Assembly (NCBI GenBank): GCA_002363575.1
Contig: DEWI01000079.1
Span: 1-9,076, forward strand
Direction: 5' to 3'
From: Verrucomicrobia bacterium UBA3214
GTDB lineage: Bacteria; Verrucomicrobiota; Kiritimatiellia; RFP12; UBA1067
DNA length: 9,076 nucleotides
Shown here: positions 1-7,300 of the stretch, piece by piece
How positions within the stretch are numbered: position 1 is the stretch's first letter
How the letters are laid out: each line of letters begins with the position of its first letter
The notes under the pieces: generated by a model
The model's input: the letters and a program-made list of their open reading frames with translations, nothing else
What the model was told of the DNA's origin: nothing
The model's database searches: none
Made by a program: the position numbers and the translations under genes

Positions 1-1725
1 TACCCTTACGAACTGCAAAGCATAGATTTCTCGTATCTCGACGACAACATCACTGCGACATTCAGCATCGACAGCGACGGCACGCTGACAATCGAGCAGG
101 CGGAGGCCACGGCGCAAATCACGGGAGTGGTTTCTGGAGAGCCGGGCGCCGCGCAGACGGTCGAGATAAGTTTCACGCTCGCCGGGCTGGTCGAAGGCAT
201 TGCATACACTCTCGACGTCACGGTTTCCGGCCCGGAGAACTTCAGCGATACGGTTCCGCTTGGCGACAAGCTTTCGGCTGCACTCGCGAACGGGACGGCG
301 AATGGAGACTGGACTCTCGCATGGACGCCGCCGGCGAACACTCCTCCGGACAATGGCGAACTCCCGCAATATACATTTGCCATCGAGCTTGCTTCGAAAG
401 ACGCTAACGTCGTCTGCCAGAAGCCGACAGTCGCGGAAGGGGTCTCGACAACTGTTTCCGTCGATACTCGCGCGCGCAGGGTGGTGACGTACGCTGACGC
501 CACCGGCGGCGACGAGCGCGGGAACTCCGCCGTGGCCATCGAAGGCGCGGTCTTCACGCAGACATTCACGAACAACATTCCTGGAACGCTGTCAGATTGC
601 CTGTGGACGCGCCGCGGCTACGACTTCGATTGCTGGACGAATTCCGTCGCGCCCGAAATTGCCTACGCTGGCGGTGAGGAAGTGACTTTCGACGATGACA
701 ATGAGATAGATACGCTCTGCGCATCCTGGACCCCGCAGACGTATGCGGTTGCCTACGTTCTCGACGGCGACTATCCGCACGAAGACATCGAGCTGCTTGT
801 GAAGGACAAGGAAGGCGCGGAAGGAGTTTCGCTGGCCGGTTCCCTCGTCACGTCTTACAGCGTGGAAGATGAATTCGCGCTGCCCGAGGCGCCGGTTCGC
901 TTCGGCTACGCTTTCGCCGGGTGGTCTTGCAACGACAAGACGCTCGTCCCGGACGCTGCGGTTTCTCCATCCGCCGTCGTGGAGGTGTCCAACTGGGTGG
1001 GCGATCTCGAGTTCACGGCCAACTGGACGAAGCTCGAAGGCGAATTGTCGCCGACAGACGACCCCGACGCCATAGACGGCAACACCGATTTGACGGAGCC
1101 TTGCACCGTCACGTTGATAATAAACAAGGATTTGGACCACACGATAACCATCCCTGCGGCGGTGACAAATCTCGTGCTGAAGTTTGAAGGCTCGCATACT
1201 CTGACGGCATCGGCAGGTTTGGCGATGGTGATTTTCGAGAACGCTGCCACCGACCTCGAAATCCAAGGCGCCTTCACGCTCGCCGCGCCCCCTCAGTCCG
1301 TTCCCGGACCGCTGCTGGGCAAAGGCGGCGCATCTTTCCGCCTCGTCACGCCTTCGCGTTCGCTGACGGGCAGGGCGGCTCTTGGCGCCAGCGCCGTGCA
1401 AGAAGGCGGGAATGCCGTCGAAGTCGCGGGCATTTCGCGCGATCCTGCGAGCGGCAAGTGGCAAGTGCAATTCCGCGTCGCTCTCAAGGACGGACAGGAT
1501 TTCAACGCATGGCTCTACCGGGCGAATCTCGCAGCGCGCATCAAGATCCGCGCCGCGGAGAGTCTCGAAGCGCTACGTTCGCCGGGCGGCGACGGCGTGA
1601 CAATCTACGACGCGACGACGGACGCGCTGGAGATTTCGGGAGATTCGGCCACCGGTATTGCGACATACACCGTCCCCGCGCCGGAGAATGCGAAAGGATG
1701 CTTCTTTGAAGTTGTCGTAGAGTAA
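1..1725 (+). CDS. Secreted/surface beta-rich protein with InlB B-type repeats (5' end missing)
   Basis: The frame is open from the first base, so the start lies upstream; 574 codons are visible, ending in TAA. No catalytic motif is seen. Two repeats resemble the InlB B-repeat (Listeria-Bacteroides repeat, beta-grasp-like) of exported proteins. The first, about residues 161-244 of the visible part, has RRGYDFDCWTN and ends LCASWTPQ. The second, about 247-344, has FGYAFAGWSCND and ends LEFTANWTK. The GYxFxxW core and closing W-T are the family signature. The preceding residues (about 40-150) look like Ig-like beta strands. Residues 358-574 are a strand-rich tail ending FFEVVVE, with no LPXTG, membrane helix or charged sorting tail. 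The role is probably cell-surface or secreted adhesion/structure, by inference; the signal peptide would lie outside the window. A terminator follows directly, so this is the end of a transcription unit separate from the phosphatase. Coding status is certain, repeat identity good, function unknown. Confidence 0.9.
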   Translation, partial: YPYELQSIDFSYLDDNITATFSIDSDGTLTIEQAEATAQITGVVSGEPGAAQTVEISFTLAGLVEGIAYTLDVTVSGPENFSDTVPLGDKLSAALANGTANGDWTLAWTPPANTPPDNGELPQYTFAIELASKDANVVCQKPTVAEGVSTTVSVDTRARRVVTYADATGGDERGNSAVAIEGAVFTQTFTNNIPGTLSDCLWTRRGYDFDCWTNSVAPEIAYAGGEEVTFDDDNEIDTLCASWTPQTYAVAYVLDGDYPHEDIELLVKDKEGAEGVSLAGSLVTSYSVEDEFALPEAPVRFGYAFAGWSCNDKTLVPDAAVSPSAVVEVSNWVGDLEFTANWTKLEGELSPTDDPDAIDGNTDLTEPCTVTLIINKDLDHTITIPAAVTNLVLKFEGSHTLTASAGLAMVIFENAATDLEIQGAFTLAAPPQSVPGPLLGKGGASFRLVTPSRSLTGRAALGASAVQEGGNAVEVAGISRDPASGKWQVQFRVALKDGQDFNAWLYRANLAARIKIRAAESLEALRSPGGDGVTIYDATTDALEISGDSATGIATYTVPAPENAKGCFFEVVVE

Positions 1726-1733
1726 AGCGGGCC

Positions 1734-1767
1734 CGCCGCCTGCGCGCATTGCGCCGGGCGGCGTTTT
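1734..1767 (+). terminator. Intrinsic terminator after the InlB-repeat protein
   Basis: CGCCGCC at 1734-1740 pairs perfectly with GGCGGCG at 1757-1763. Inner G-C pairs between TGCGC and GCGCCG extend the stem with one bulge. Four T follow at 1764-1767, then CCGTTT. It lies 9 nt after the TAA of the upstream gene and before the leader of the phosphatase. The T-tract is short, so efficiency may be moderate. Confidence 0.75.
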
Positions 1768-1779
1768 CCGTTTACAGGC

Positions 1780-1809
1780 TTGATGCGGACGCGGCGTCCG
1801 CTGCAGAAT
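1780..1809 (+). promoter_or_regulatory. Weak candidate promoter for the PP2C phosphatase gene
   Basis: TTGATG (1780-1785) and CAGAAT (1804-1809) are separated by 18 nt, in the short gap between the terminator and the phosphatase start. Both boxes match the sigma70 consensus only partly. A promoter is expected here because a terminator lies upstream, but the exact boxes are uncertain. Confidence 0.25.
1785..1801. repeat. Perfect inverted repeat upstream of the phosphatase (possible operator)
   Basis: GCGGACGC (1785-1792) and GCGTCCGC (1794-1801) are exact reverse complements around one central G. The repeat sits between the candidate -35 and -10 boxes of the phosphatase gene, where a repressor dimer could act. 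No T-tract follows, so it does not look like a terminator. The repeat itself is certain; an operator role is inference. Confidence 0.45.
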
Positions 1810-1826
1810 TTCCGAAGGCGATTTCC

Positions 1827-1856
1827 ATGATTAACCGAAAGGGCGTTGAGCCATGA
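1827..1856 (+). CDS. Nine-codon upstream ORF coupled to the phosphatase start
   Basis: ATG at 1827 opens a frame reading MINRKGVEP and then TGA. That TGA (1854-1856) overlaps the phosphatase ATG (1853-1855) as ATGA, the classic arrangement for translational coupling. AAGG at 1815-1818 lies 8 nt before the ATG and could serve as its ribosome-binding site. Such a short frame can occur by chance. A leader-peptide or coupling role is inference. Confidence 0.3.
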   Translation: MINRKGVEP

Positions 1857-4090
1857 ACCACTTTCCACACATCATGCATGCCGCAGTCAGCGACATGGGA
1901 CGCAAGCGCACCAACAACGAAGACTCCTACGGCGAATTCCCGGACGCCGGCTTCTTCTGCGTCGCGGACGGCATGGGCGGCGGCGACGACGGCGAGGTCG
2001 CATCCGCCGCGACGATCGAGGCGATAAAGAGTTTCACAGAGGCGAATCCTCTTCCGGAGAAGACGACTTACGTGCTCTCGCAGTATCTCGACGGGCTGTG
2101 CAGAGCCGTAGATGACGCTTCGACGTGGATAGAGTACCGCACGCGCGAGAAGGGTTTGAAGGGCTGCGGCTCCACTCTCGTAGGCTTCGCGCTCGACGCA
2201 TCCAATCCCGGACAAGCCACGGCGATCCACGCGGGCGACAGCCGCCTGTACCGTCTGCGCGGCAAGAACATCAAGCAAATCACGCGCGACCACAGCGCCG
2301 CCGAACTCTTCGGCGCGAAGAAAGAGGCGGATGTCAATCCGATGTTCCGCGGAATGATATTGCGCGCGGTCGGCGTGGCGCCGCACGTCGATATCGAGAG
2401 GACGCCTTTCGACGTAAAGGCCGGCGACAGGCTGATCGTCTGCTCCGATGGCTTGAGCAGAATGGTGGCGGACAAGCAGATAGCCGAAATCGCGCGCGCC
2501 GCGGCGGACGTGAAGACGGCGGCGCAGGCGCTAGTGGACGCCGCTAACGAAGCCGGCGGACTCGACAACGTAACTGCCGTCGTAGTCGAGATCGGCACGC
2601 TGCCAAAGGCGCTCGCCGCAGTGCCGATGCAGAATTCGAAGGATGCCGGCGCGCACGAGGGCGTCACGATGGATGGCGCGACGCGCGAAACCTTCGACCA
2701 GTCGGTGACGAGCGGTTCGTGGTCGCAGACGCGCACGGGCGGAATCTCTTCTTCGCAAGGCAGCAATCAATCGGTGGCGCCGGATTTTGCGAGCCGCGAC
2801 AATCCATCCGAGACCGACAGCACGGGTGCGAGGGCGCGCGCGCCGCTCGCGAAGCGCATCGGCCTCGCCGCCGTAGCGGCGCTGGCGGGCTTTGCGCTCG
2901 GCGCCGCGGCGATCATGATGCGAGAGAGCGGAAAGCGGCCGAAAGAAGACCCGGAAGCCATCGGGCTGCGTGCGAAAGTCGAGAGTCTCGAAAAGGACGT
3001 CAAGGACAGGGATGAACTTGTCGCGACGCTGAAGAAGGCGCGCGATGAAGCCAAAGCGGGACGCGCCGCGCTCGAAGAAAAAGTCGCGGCGCTTTCCGGC
3101 GCGCCGGCAAGCGACGGTCTGAAGGAGAAAAACGAGCAGCTCGCCAGAGAGGTCGCGAGACTCGGCGGCGCATGCGCGGCGCTCGAAAATGAAAAGCAGG
3201 CGCTCGAGGCGGAGAAGGCCGCCCTCGCGGAGACCAACAAGAGCTATGGCGAGACGATCGCGCGTTTGAAGGCCGGTCTGGACAGCGCGAAAGCCGCGGC
3301 CGGCGATGTAGGCGCGGCGATGGAAAAAGCCGGCAGGGCGGAAAGCCTGAACGCCGAGCTTCAAGAGAGAGTCGAGCGCGCCAACGTCCTTGTCGAAGAG
3401 TTGAAAAAGAAACTCGCCGGCAGCGAGGCCGCGCGCAGGGCGCTCGAGAAAGAGCGCGACGCCGCCAAAGCCGCCGTCGAAGAACTCCGCGTCAAGCTGG
3501 ACGCCGCCGGTAAGGGCGCGGACGCCGCCGCCGGCAAGGCCCGCGAACTCGAGAAGCGCCTTGCCGAGGAGATGGCGAAGACTGCGGCGATGGAGCGGAA
3601 CATCGCCGCCGAAGAGGAGGCGTTCGAGGCGCTTGCGGATGCTTGCGACGTGCGTTCGATCGGCAACTTCGTCGCGATGATAAAGGAAGTGGAAAAGGCC
3701 ATGAAGGATCTCAAGGAGAGTTGCATCGGCAAGGACTTCTACTCGACATCGAGAGATGTGCGCGGATCAAACGAGAAGAATCCGAATTACAAGCCGAAGA
3801 GCGCGGCGCAGAGACGCGCGGCCGCCGTCCGCCTCACCCGCAACCTCCAGGCGATCGCGTCGGCGATGGATGTGCAGGCGCGCAAGGGTCTGGAGATTTG
3901 CGCCATCCAGCCTTTCGAAGAGCGCGACCGCGCCGAGATTTCCCGCCTCCTCGGCGAGTTCACGAAGATCGCCGCCAATATCGGCGCGAGCGCGCCCGAG
4001 AAAGCCGCCGCGCAGAAAGCCGGAGCGGATATGATTCTCCGCACGCCGGCATGCCTGAAGCGGCTCCCCGAACTTTTGACGGAGTGGTAG
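1853..4090 (+). CDS. Membrane-anchored PP2C-family Ser/Thr protein phosphatase with coiled-coil tail
   Basis: Predicted metal-dependent phosphatase that removes phosphate from Ser/Thr residues of proteins; it is the natural antagonist of the double kinase downstream. Residues 8-247 form a complete PP2C domain: SDMGRKRTNNED (13-24), ADGMGG (38-43), CGSTL (105-109), HAGDSRLYRL (127-136), SDG (198-200) and GGLDNVT (235-241). The metal-site acids D39, D199 and D238 are present. A Ser/Thr/Gln-rich linker (about 268-325) leads to one membrane helix (about 336-356), preceded by basic KR. Residues about 372-598 are Ala/Glu/Lys/Leu heptads, a long coiled coil with short breaks. The last about 147 residues are helical and unrecognised, with cysteines 598, 624, 683 and 734. 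Orientation is inferred as catalytic part inside, tail outside. PrpC/PstP-type phosphatases share the first part, but this tail is unusual. A TGA stop two codons upstream fixes the ATG; AAAGGG lies about 10 nt before it. No clear terminator follows. Confidence 0.93.
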   Translation: MNHFPHIMHAAVSDMGRKRTNNEDSYGEFPDAGFFCVADGMGGGDDGEVASAATIEAIKSFTEANPLPEKTTYVLSQYLDGLCRAVDDASTWIEYRTREKGLKGCGSTLVGFALDASNPGQATAIHAGDSRLYRLRGKNIKQITRDHSAAELFGAKKEADVNPMFRGMILRAVGVAPHVDIERTPFDVKAGDRLIVCSDGLSRMVADKQIAEIARAAADVKTAAQALVDAANEAGGLDNVTAVVVEIGTLPKALAAVPMQNSKDAGAHEGVTMDGATRETFDQSVTSGSWSQTRTGGISSSQGSNQSVAPDFASRDNPSETDSTGARARAPLAKRIGLAAVAALAGFALGAAAIMMRESGKRPKEDPEAIGLRAKVESLEKDVKDRDELVATLKKARDEAKAGRAALEEKVAALSGAPASDGLKEKNEQLAREVARLGGACAALENEKQALEAEKAALAETNKSYGETIARLKAGLDSAKAAAGDVGAAMEKAGRAESLNAELQERVERANVLVEELKKKLAGSEAARRALEKERDAAKAAVEELRVKLDAAGKGADAAAGKARELEKRLAEEMAKTAAMERNIAAEEEAFEALADACDVRSIGNFVAMIKEVEKAMKDLKESCIGKDFYSTSRDVRGSNEKNPNYKPKSAAQRRAAAVRLTRNLQAIASAMDVQARKGLEICAIQPFEERDRAEISRLLGEFTKIAANIGASAPEKAAAQKAGADMILRTPACLKRLPELLTEW

Positions 4091-4129
4091 CGCTGCGGGC
4101 GGCAAAATCGAAAAAACGGCGGCAGGCTA

Positions 4130-4159
4130 TTGACGCGGCGCCCCGGACAATGCTAAAAT
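4130..4159 (+). promoter_or_regulatory. Sigma70-type promoter for the kinase transcription unit
   Basis: The -35 box is TTGACG (4130-4135; consensus TTGACA) and the -10 box is TAAAAT (4154-4159; consensus TATAAT), with an 18-nt spacer. TG at 4151-4152, one base before the -10 box, makes it an extended -10. It starts 40 nt after the phosphatase stop, in a locally AT-richer stretch. Transcription would begin near 4166, giving a leader of about 205 nt before the kinase ATG. This is the best promoter match I see in the window. Confidence 0.65.
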
Positions 4160-4187
4160 TGGAGTCCGCCGGGAATAGACTGCAAAC

Positions 4188-4195
4188 AAGGAGGA
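4188..4195 (+). promoter_or_regulatory. Strong Shine-Dalgarno site without a standard start codon
   Basis: AAGGAGGA is a near-perfect anti-16S match, much stronger than anything in front of the kinase ATG at 4373. It lies about 22 nt after the predicted transcription start. At the ideal 7-nt spacing the next in-frame codon is AAG (4203-4205), not ATG. The first near-cognate start is CTG at 4209, 13 nt away. The site therefore seems meant for the small frame at 4203-4385. Confidence 0.6.
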
Positions 4196-4202
4196 TAGAC
4201 GC

Positions 4203-4385
4203 AAGACGCTGGATTCGACCGCCGACTGGCTGGATTTTGCTTTGCACTCGCTGAGCGCCGTTTCGAATGCGGCGTTCAGCAGGCGGGCCAGAGACGGAGA
4301 AAGCGATGAATGCGGGTTTCGGCGCCTCCTGCCGGAGAATGAAAATCCAACGGATGCAAACGGTTCACGGACATGGCTGGCTTGA
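4203..4385 (+). pseudogene. Small 60-codon ORF overlapping the kinase start; start codon apparently lost (AAG)
   Basis: After AAGGAGGA (4188-4195) a frame is open from 4179 to TGA at 4383-4385, but it has no ATG, GTG or TTG at its head. At ideal spacing (7 nt) it has AAG at 4203, one base from ATG. Read from there the product would be 60 residues, opening TLDSTADWLDFALHSL and continuing SAVSNAAFSRRARDG, then an acidic, polar second half ending SRTWLA. The composition looks protein-like and third positions are mostly G or C, but no family is recognised. The stop overlaps the kinase ATG by 13 nt, as in translationally coupled genes. Possibilities are a real small protein with a start lost by mutation or sequencing error, initiation at CTG 4209, or a non-coding leader. 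It could be a regulator of, or coupling peptide for, the kinase (inference). Confidence 0.4.
4250..4280 (+). other. 11-bp hairpin in the kinase leader
   Basis: GCTGAGCGCCG (4250-4260) pairs with CGGCGTTCAGC (4270-4280) along 11 pairs, one of them G-U in RNA, with a 9-nt loop TTTCGAATG. No T-tract follows, so it is not an intrinsic terminator. It lies in the predicted leader about 93 nt before the kinase ATG, inside the small frame. Roles such as mRNA stability, translational control or a protein-binding site are only inferred. Confidence 0.45.
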
Positions 4386-7300
4386 CAGGACAACTGATTG
4401 GCGGGTTCCGCGTTGTTAGAGATTTCGACACGGCAGGCGCGCAAGGCGCCGTTTGCTGCGCCGTATGCGAGAGCGATATCCACGGCATCGTTCCCGTCGG
4501 CACGGAAGTCGCGCTGAAGATCATGCAGGTCTCCGATCCGGAGAGCTCTCAATGGCGGCAGCTCGAGCGCCGCGTCGCCACGCTGAAGCGTCTCGACCAT
4601 CCGAACATCGTCAAGTACTACGGGTGCTTCGTGGAGAACGGGCAATTCTCCGACATCCATGTCATCGTGCAGGAATTCCTCCACGGCAAAAGCTTGAAGG
4701 AGTTGCTGGCAAAGTCGAAGCTCGGTCTGGAGGCCGACGAGACGCTGCGTATCGTCCGCGAGGCCGTGGCGGGGCTTTCGTACGCCGAACGAAGCGGAAT
4801 CATCCATCGCGACGTCAAGCCCGGGAACATAATGGTCTGCGACGATGGCGCGGTGAAGCTGATCGACTTCGAAGTTGCGAAGAACATTTCCGGAGGCACG
4901 CTTTCCGCATCGACGACCGGCGGAATGAAAGGCACGCTAGCCTACATGGCGCCGGAGTTCACGAATTCCGATTTCCGCGGCGACGAACAAAGCGACATCT
5001 TCTCGATGGGCGTGGTCTTCTACGAGACGCTCATGGGGCGCTCGCCCTACCGCAGCCTCCACATGAGCGGGACGTTTTCCGATTTCGCGGCGTTCTTCGA
5101 GCGCTGGCGTCCCGGCTCCGAAGACCCTATAAGGATCAGCAGAAAGGCGCGCGCCATCCTGTCGCACGCCGAAGAGGTTTTCACGAAATCCCTGGCGCGC
5201 GAGCGCACTTCGCGCTACGAGACGTTCGAGCAGTTCGGCAAGGGGCTGGAGACGGTGCGCCCGCGCACGCTGAAGACCGACCACGGCACGTACGAAATGC
5301 AGCTCTTCGTCGGCGAAGGCGGCTTTGGACAGGTGTACAAAGCGCGCAATCTCGCCAATGGCGAAGAAGTGGCGGTAAAGTTTCTGCTGAGCAAGGCCAG
5401 CCTGGGAAGGTTCCGCCGCGAGGCCCGGATAATGGCCGGGCTTGAAGAGCTGGATTCCGAGCAGCGGTTCGACTCCAAGGGCTGTTTCGTCAAGTTCGTT
5501 GATTACTACGAAACAACCACGAGCGTCTATTTGATAATGGCGTATCTGGCGGGCATGCCCGGCCTTTCGCTGCGCGATGCGATACGCTCGTGGCGCGGCG
5601 TTCCGCGCGATGAAGCGATGACGCGCGACATACTCATTGCATTCGAGCGTTATGCGTGGGGACTCGGCGCGCTGCACTGGAAGAGCGGCATAATCCATCG
5701 CGATATCAAGCCTTCCAATCTCTATTTCCCGATCGGCAAGCCCGAGAACGCCGCCATCATGGATTTGGGCATAGCGCTCGATCTCGACGGCCATTCGATG
5801 ACGACCGGCCAGATTCCCGGCACGTTCGACTACATGCCGCCGGAGACGATCTTTCCGCCGTCCAAGAAGTTCCGCGGCGATCCGAAAGTCGATATATACG
5901 CGCTCGGCCTCTGCCTCTACGAGGCGCTCACAGGCAAGATGGGCTATCCGCGCCTTCCGTCCACGAAGGAAGAGGAGAAGAAGGCGATCTCGATGATCAC
6001 CGAGCGCGCACGCTCGAAAAAGCCGCCGCTTTTCGACGATCCAAGCGTTTCAAACGACTCCGCGCTCCGCCGGCTTCTCGTCGATATGACGAATCCGGTG
6101 CGCGAGAAGCGTCTCGAGGATGCATTCGACGTCTGCATCAGGTTGCGCGAGATCATAACTGGGCGCTACGGCTACAACCCTGCCGCGTGGGCGCAGGACG
6201 GCGAGCGCCCGACGGAGAAGACGAACTTCGTTCGCCCGGATCTTTGGGAGGAGCTGAAGCCAGAACAAACGAGTTCGAAGCCCTGGCTGTTCATAGGATG
6301 TTTCGTCGCCGCCGCGCTTGCGGTCACCGCCGCCATCACATACAGGTTTTTGCCGCGCGGCGAGACCCCCGCGCCTGTCTCTTCCCTCGACCCGACACTC
6401 GATGCCATCCCTCCGGAACCCGCGAGCGCGCCTGCCATCGCGTCGCTGCAAGTCGTCGTGAGAAACGGTATCGGCGAGAAATGCATCCTCTGGAAAGACG
6501 GCGGGGAAAAGCGGACGTTCGAACGCCCCGCGAGCATCACGCTGGAACCAGGCGAATACAAATACGTATTCGAGCGCGCCGGCTACAAGCCGCAGGAGCA
6601 GAAATCGCTTTCGCTCGCCGCCGGCGGCGCCGGCATGGCGATGGCGGCAGACGCCTGGGAGCCGCTCGACGTTCAAATGGAAGTAGGCGAGCTCGAGCCT
6701 GGCGTCACGCTCATGATAGACGGCAAGCGCTACGATACCGGCAGGCACGGCTTCGCGCCGGGCGAGCGCGAAGCGGTGTATTCGCGCGCGGGCTACGAGG
6801 ACGAGCGCGTCAAGTTCACCGTCGCCGCAGGCACGCCTGGCGATGTTCCGTTCCCTTCGCAGTGGAGGGCGAAGCCGGTAAAAGTCGAAATCGGCGAATT
6901 GGATGCCGACGTCCAGTGCTATGTGAACGGCGATTTGCGGCGCTCTGGAGACGTTTTCGAGCTTAGCCCCGACAAGGAGAACAAAGTCTTCTATTCGAAG
7001 CCCGGCTTCGATTCCCAGAACATACCGTTCTTCCTTTCGCTTGGCAAGGATGGCCAGCGCGTCCCCGCGCCAGGCGCATGGAAGCCGGTCGCGGCGGTCC
7101 TCCCGCCTTCGTCGCAGCCGGCGGAAGGCGCGTCGAAGGCGCCTGCGAGCGCGACGCTCACGGTCTCGTATCTTCCCGAAGGCTATCGTTGCTTCATCGA
7201 CGGCGTGGAACACACGCCGGGTTCGATCATTGCCGACATTGCGCCGGGCGAACACGTCTGCCGCTACGAGCGCGATTGGTACGAGCCGCAGCAGGAACAA

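Noticed and set aside
6..578. 190-codon minus-strand frame opposite the InlB-repeat protein
   Set aside because: Ser/Ala/Val-rich product with no motif; the + strand frame is continuous with the recognisable InlB B-type repeats.
2531..3364. 277-codon minus-strand frame opposite the phosphatase gene
   Set aside because: Antisense of the linker and coiled-coil region. The Arg/Ala/Phe-rich product reflects reversed Glu/Ala/Lys codons.
4091..4129. Possible terminator after the phosphatase gene
   Set aside because: The GC-rich stretch followed by AAAATCGAAAAAAC has no paired stem before a T-run on the + strand, so readthrough into the kinase leader cannot be excluded.
4306..4419. 37-codon frame starting at ATG 4306 after GGAG (4296-4299) in the kinase leader
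   Set aside because: Spacing to the ATG is good, but the peptide (MNAGFGASCRRMKIQ and on) has no protein-like pattern and overlaps the kinase by 47 nt. The frame ending at 4385 fits better with the strong upstream ribosome-binding site.
4453..5445. 330-codon + strand frame inside the kinase gene
   Set aside because: It is a shifted reading of kinase domain 1 and the start of domain 2. It is Arg-rich, starts at TTG and carries no motif, while the overlapping frame has all kinase residues.
5656..6966. 436-codon + strand frame within the kinase gene
   Set aside because: Arg-rich shadow of kinase domain 2 and the first PEGA-like repeats, with no family features of its own.
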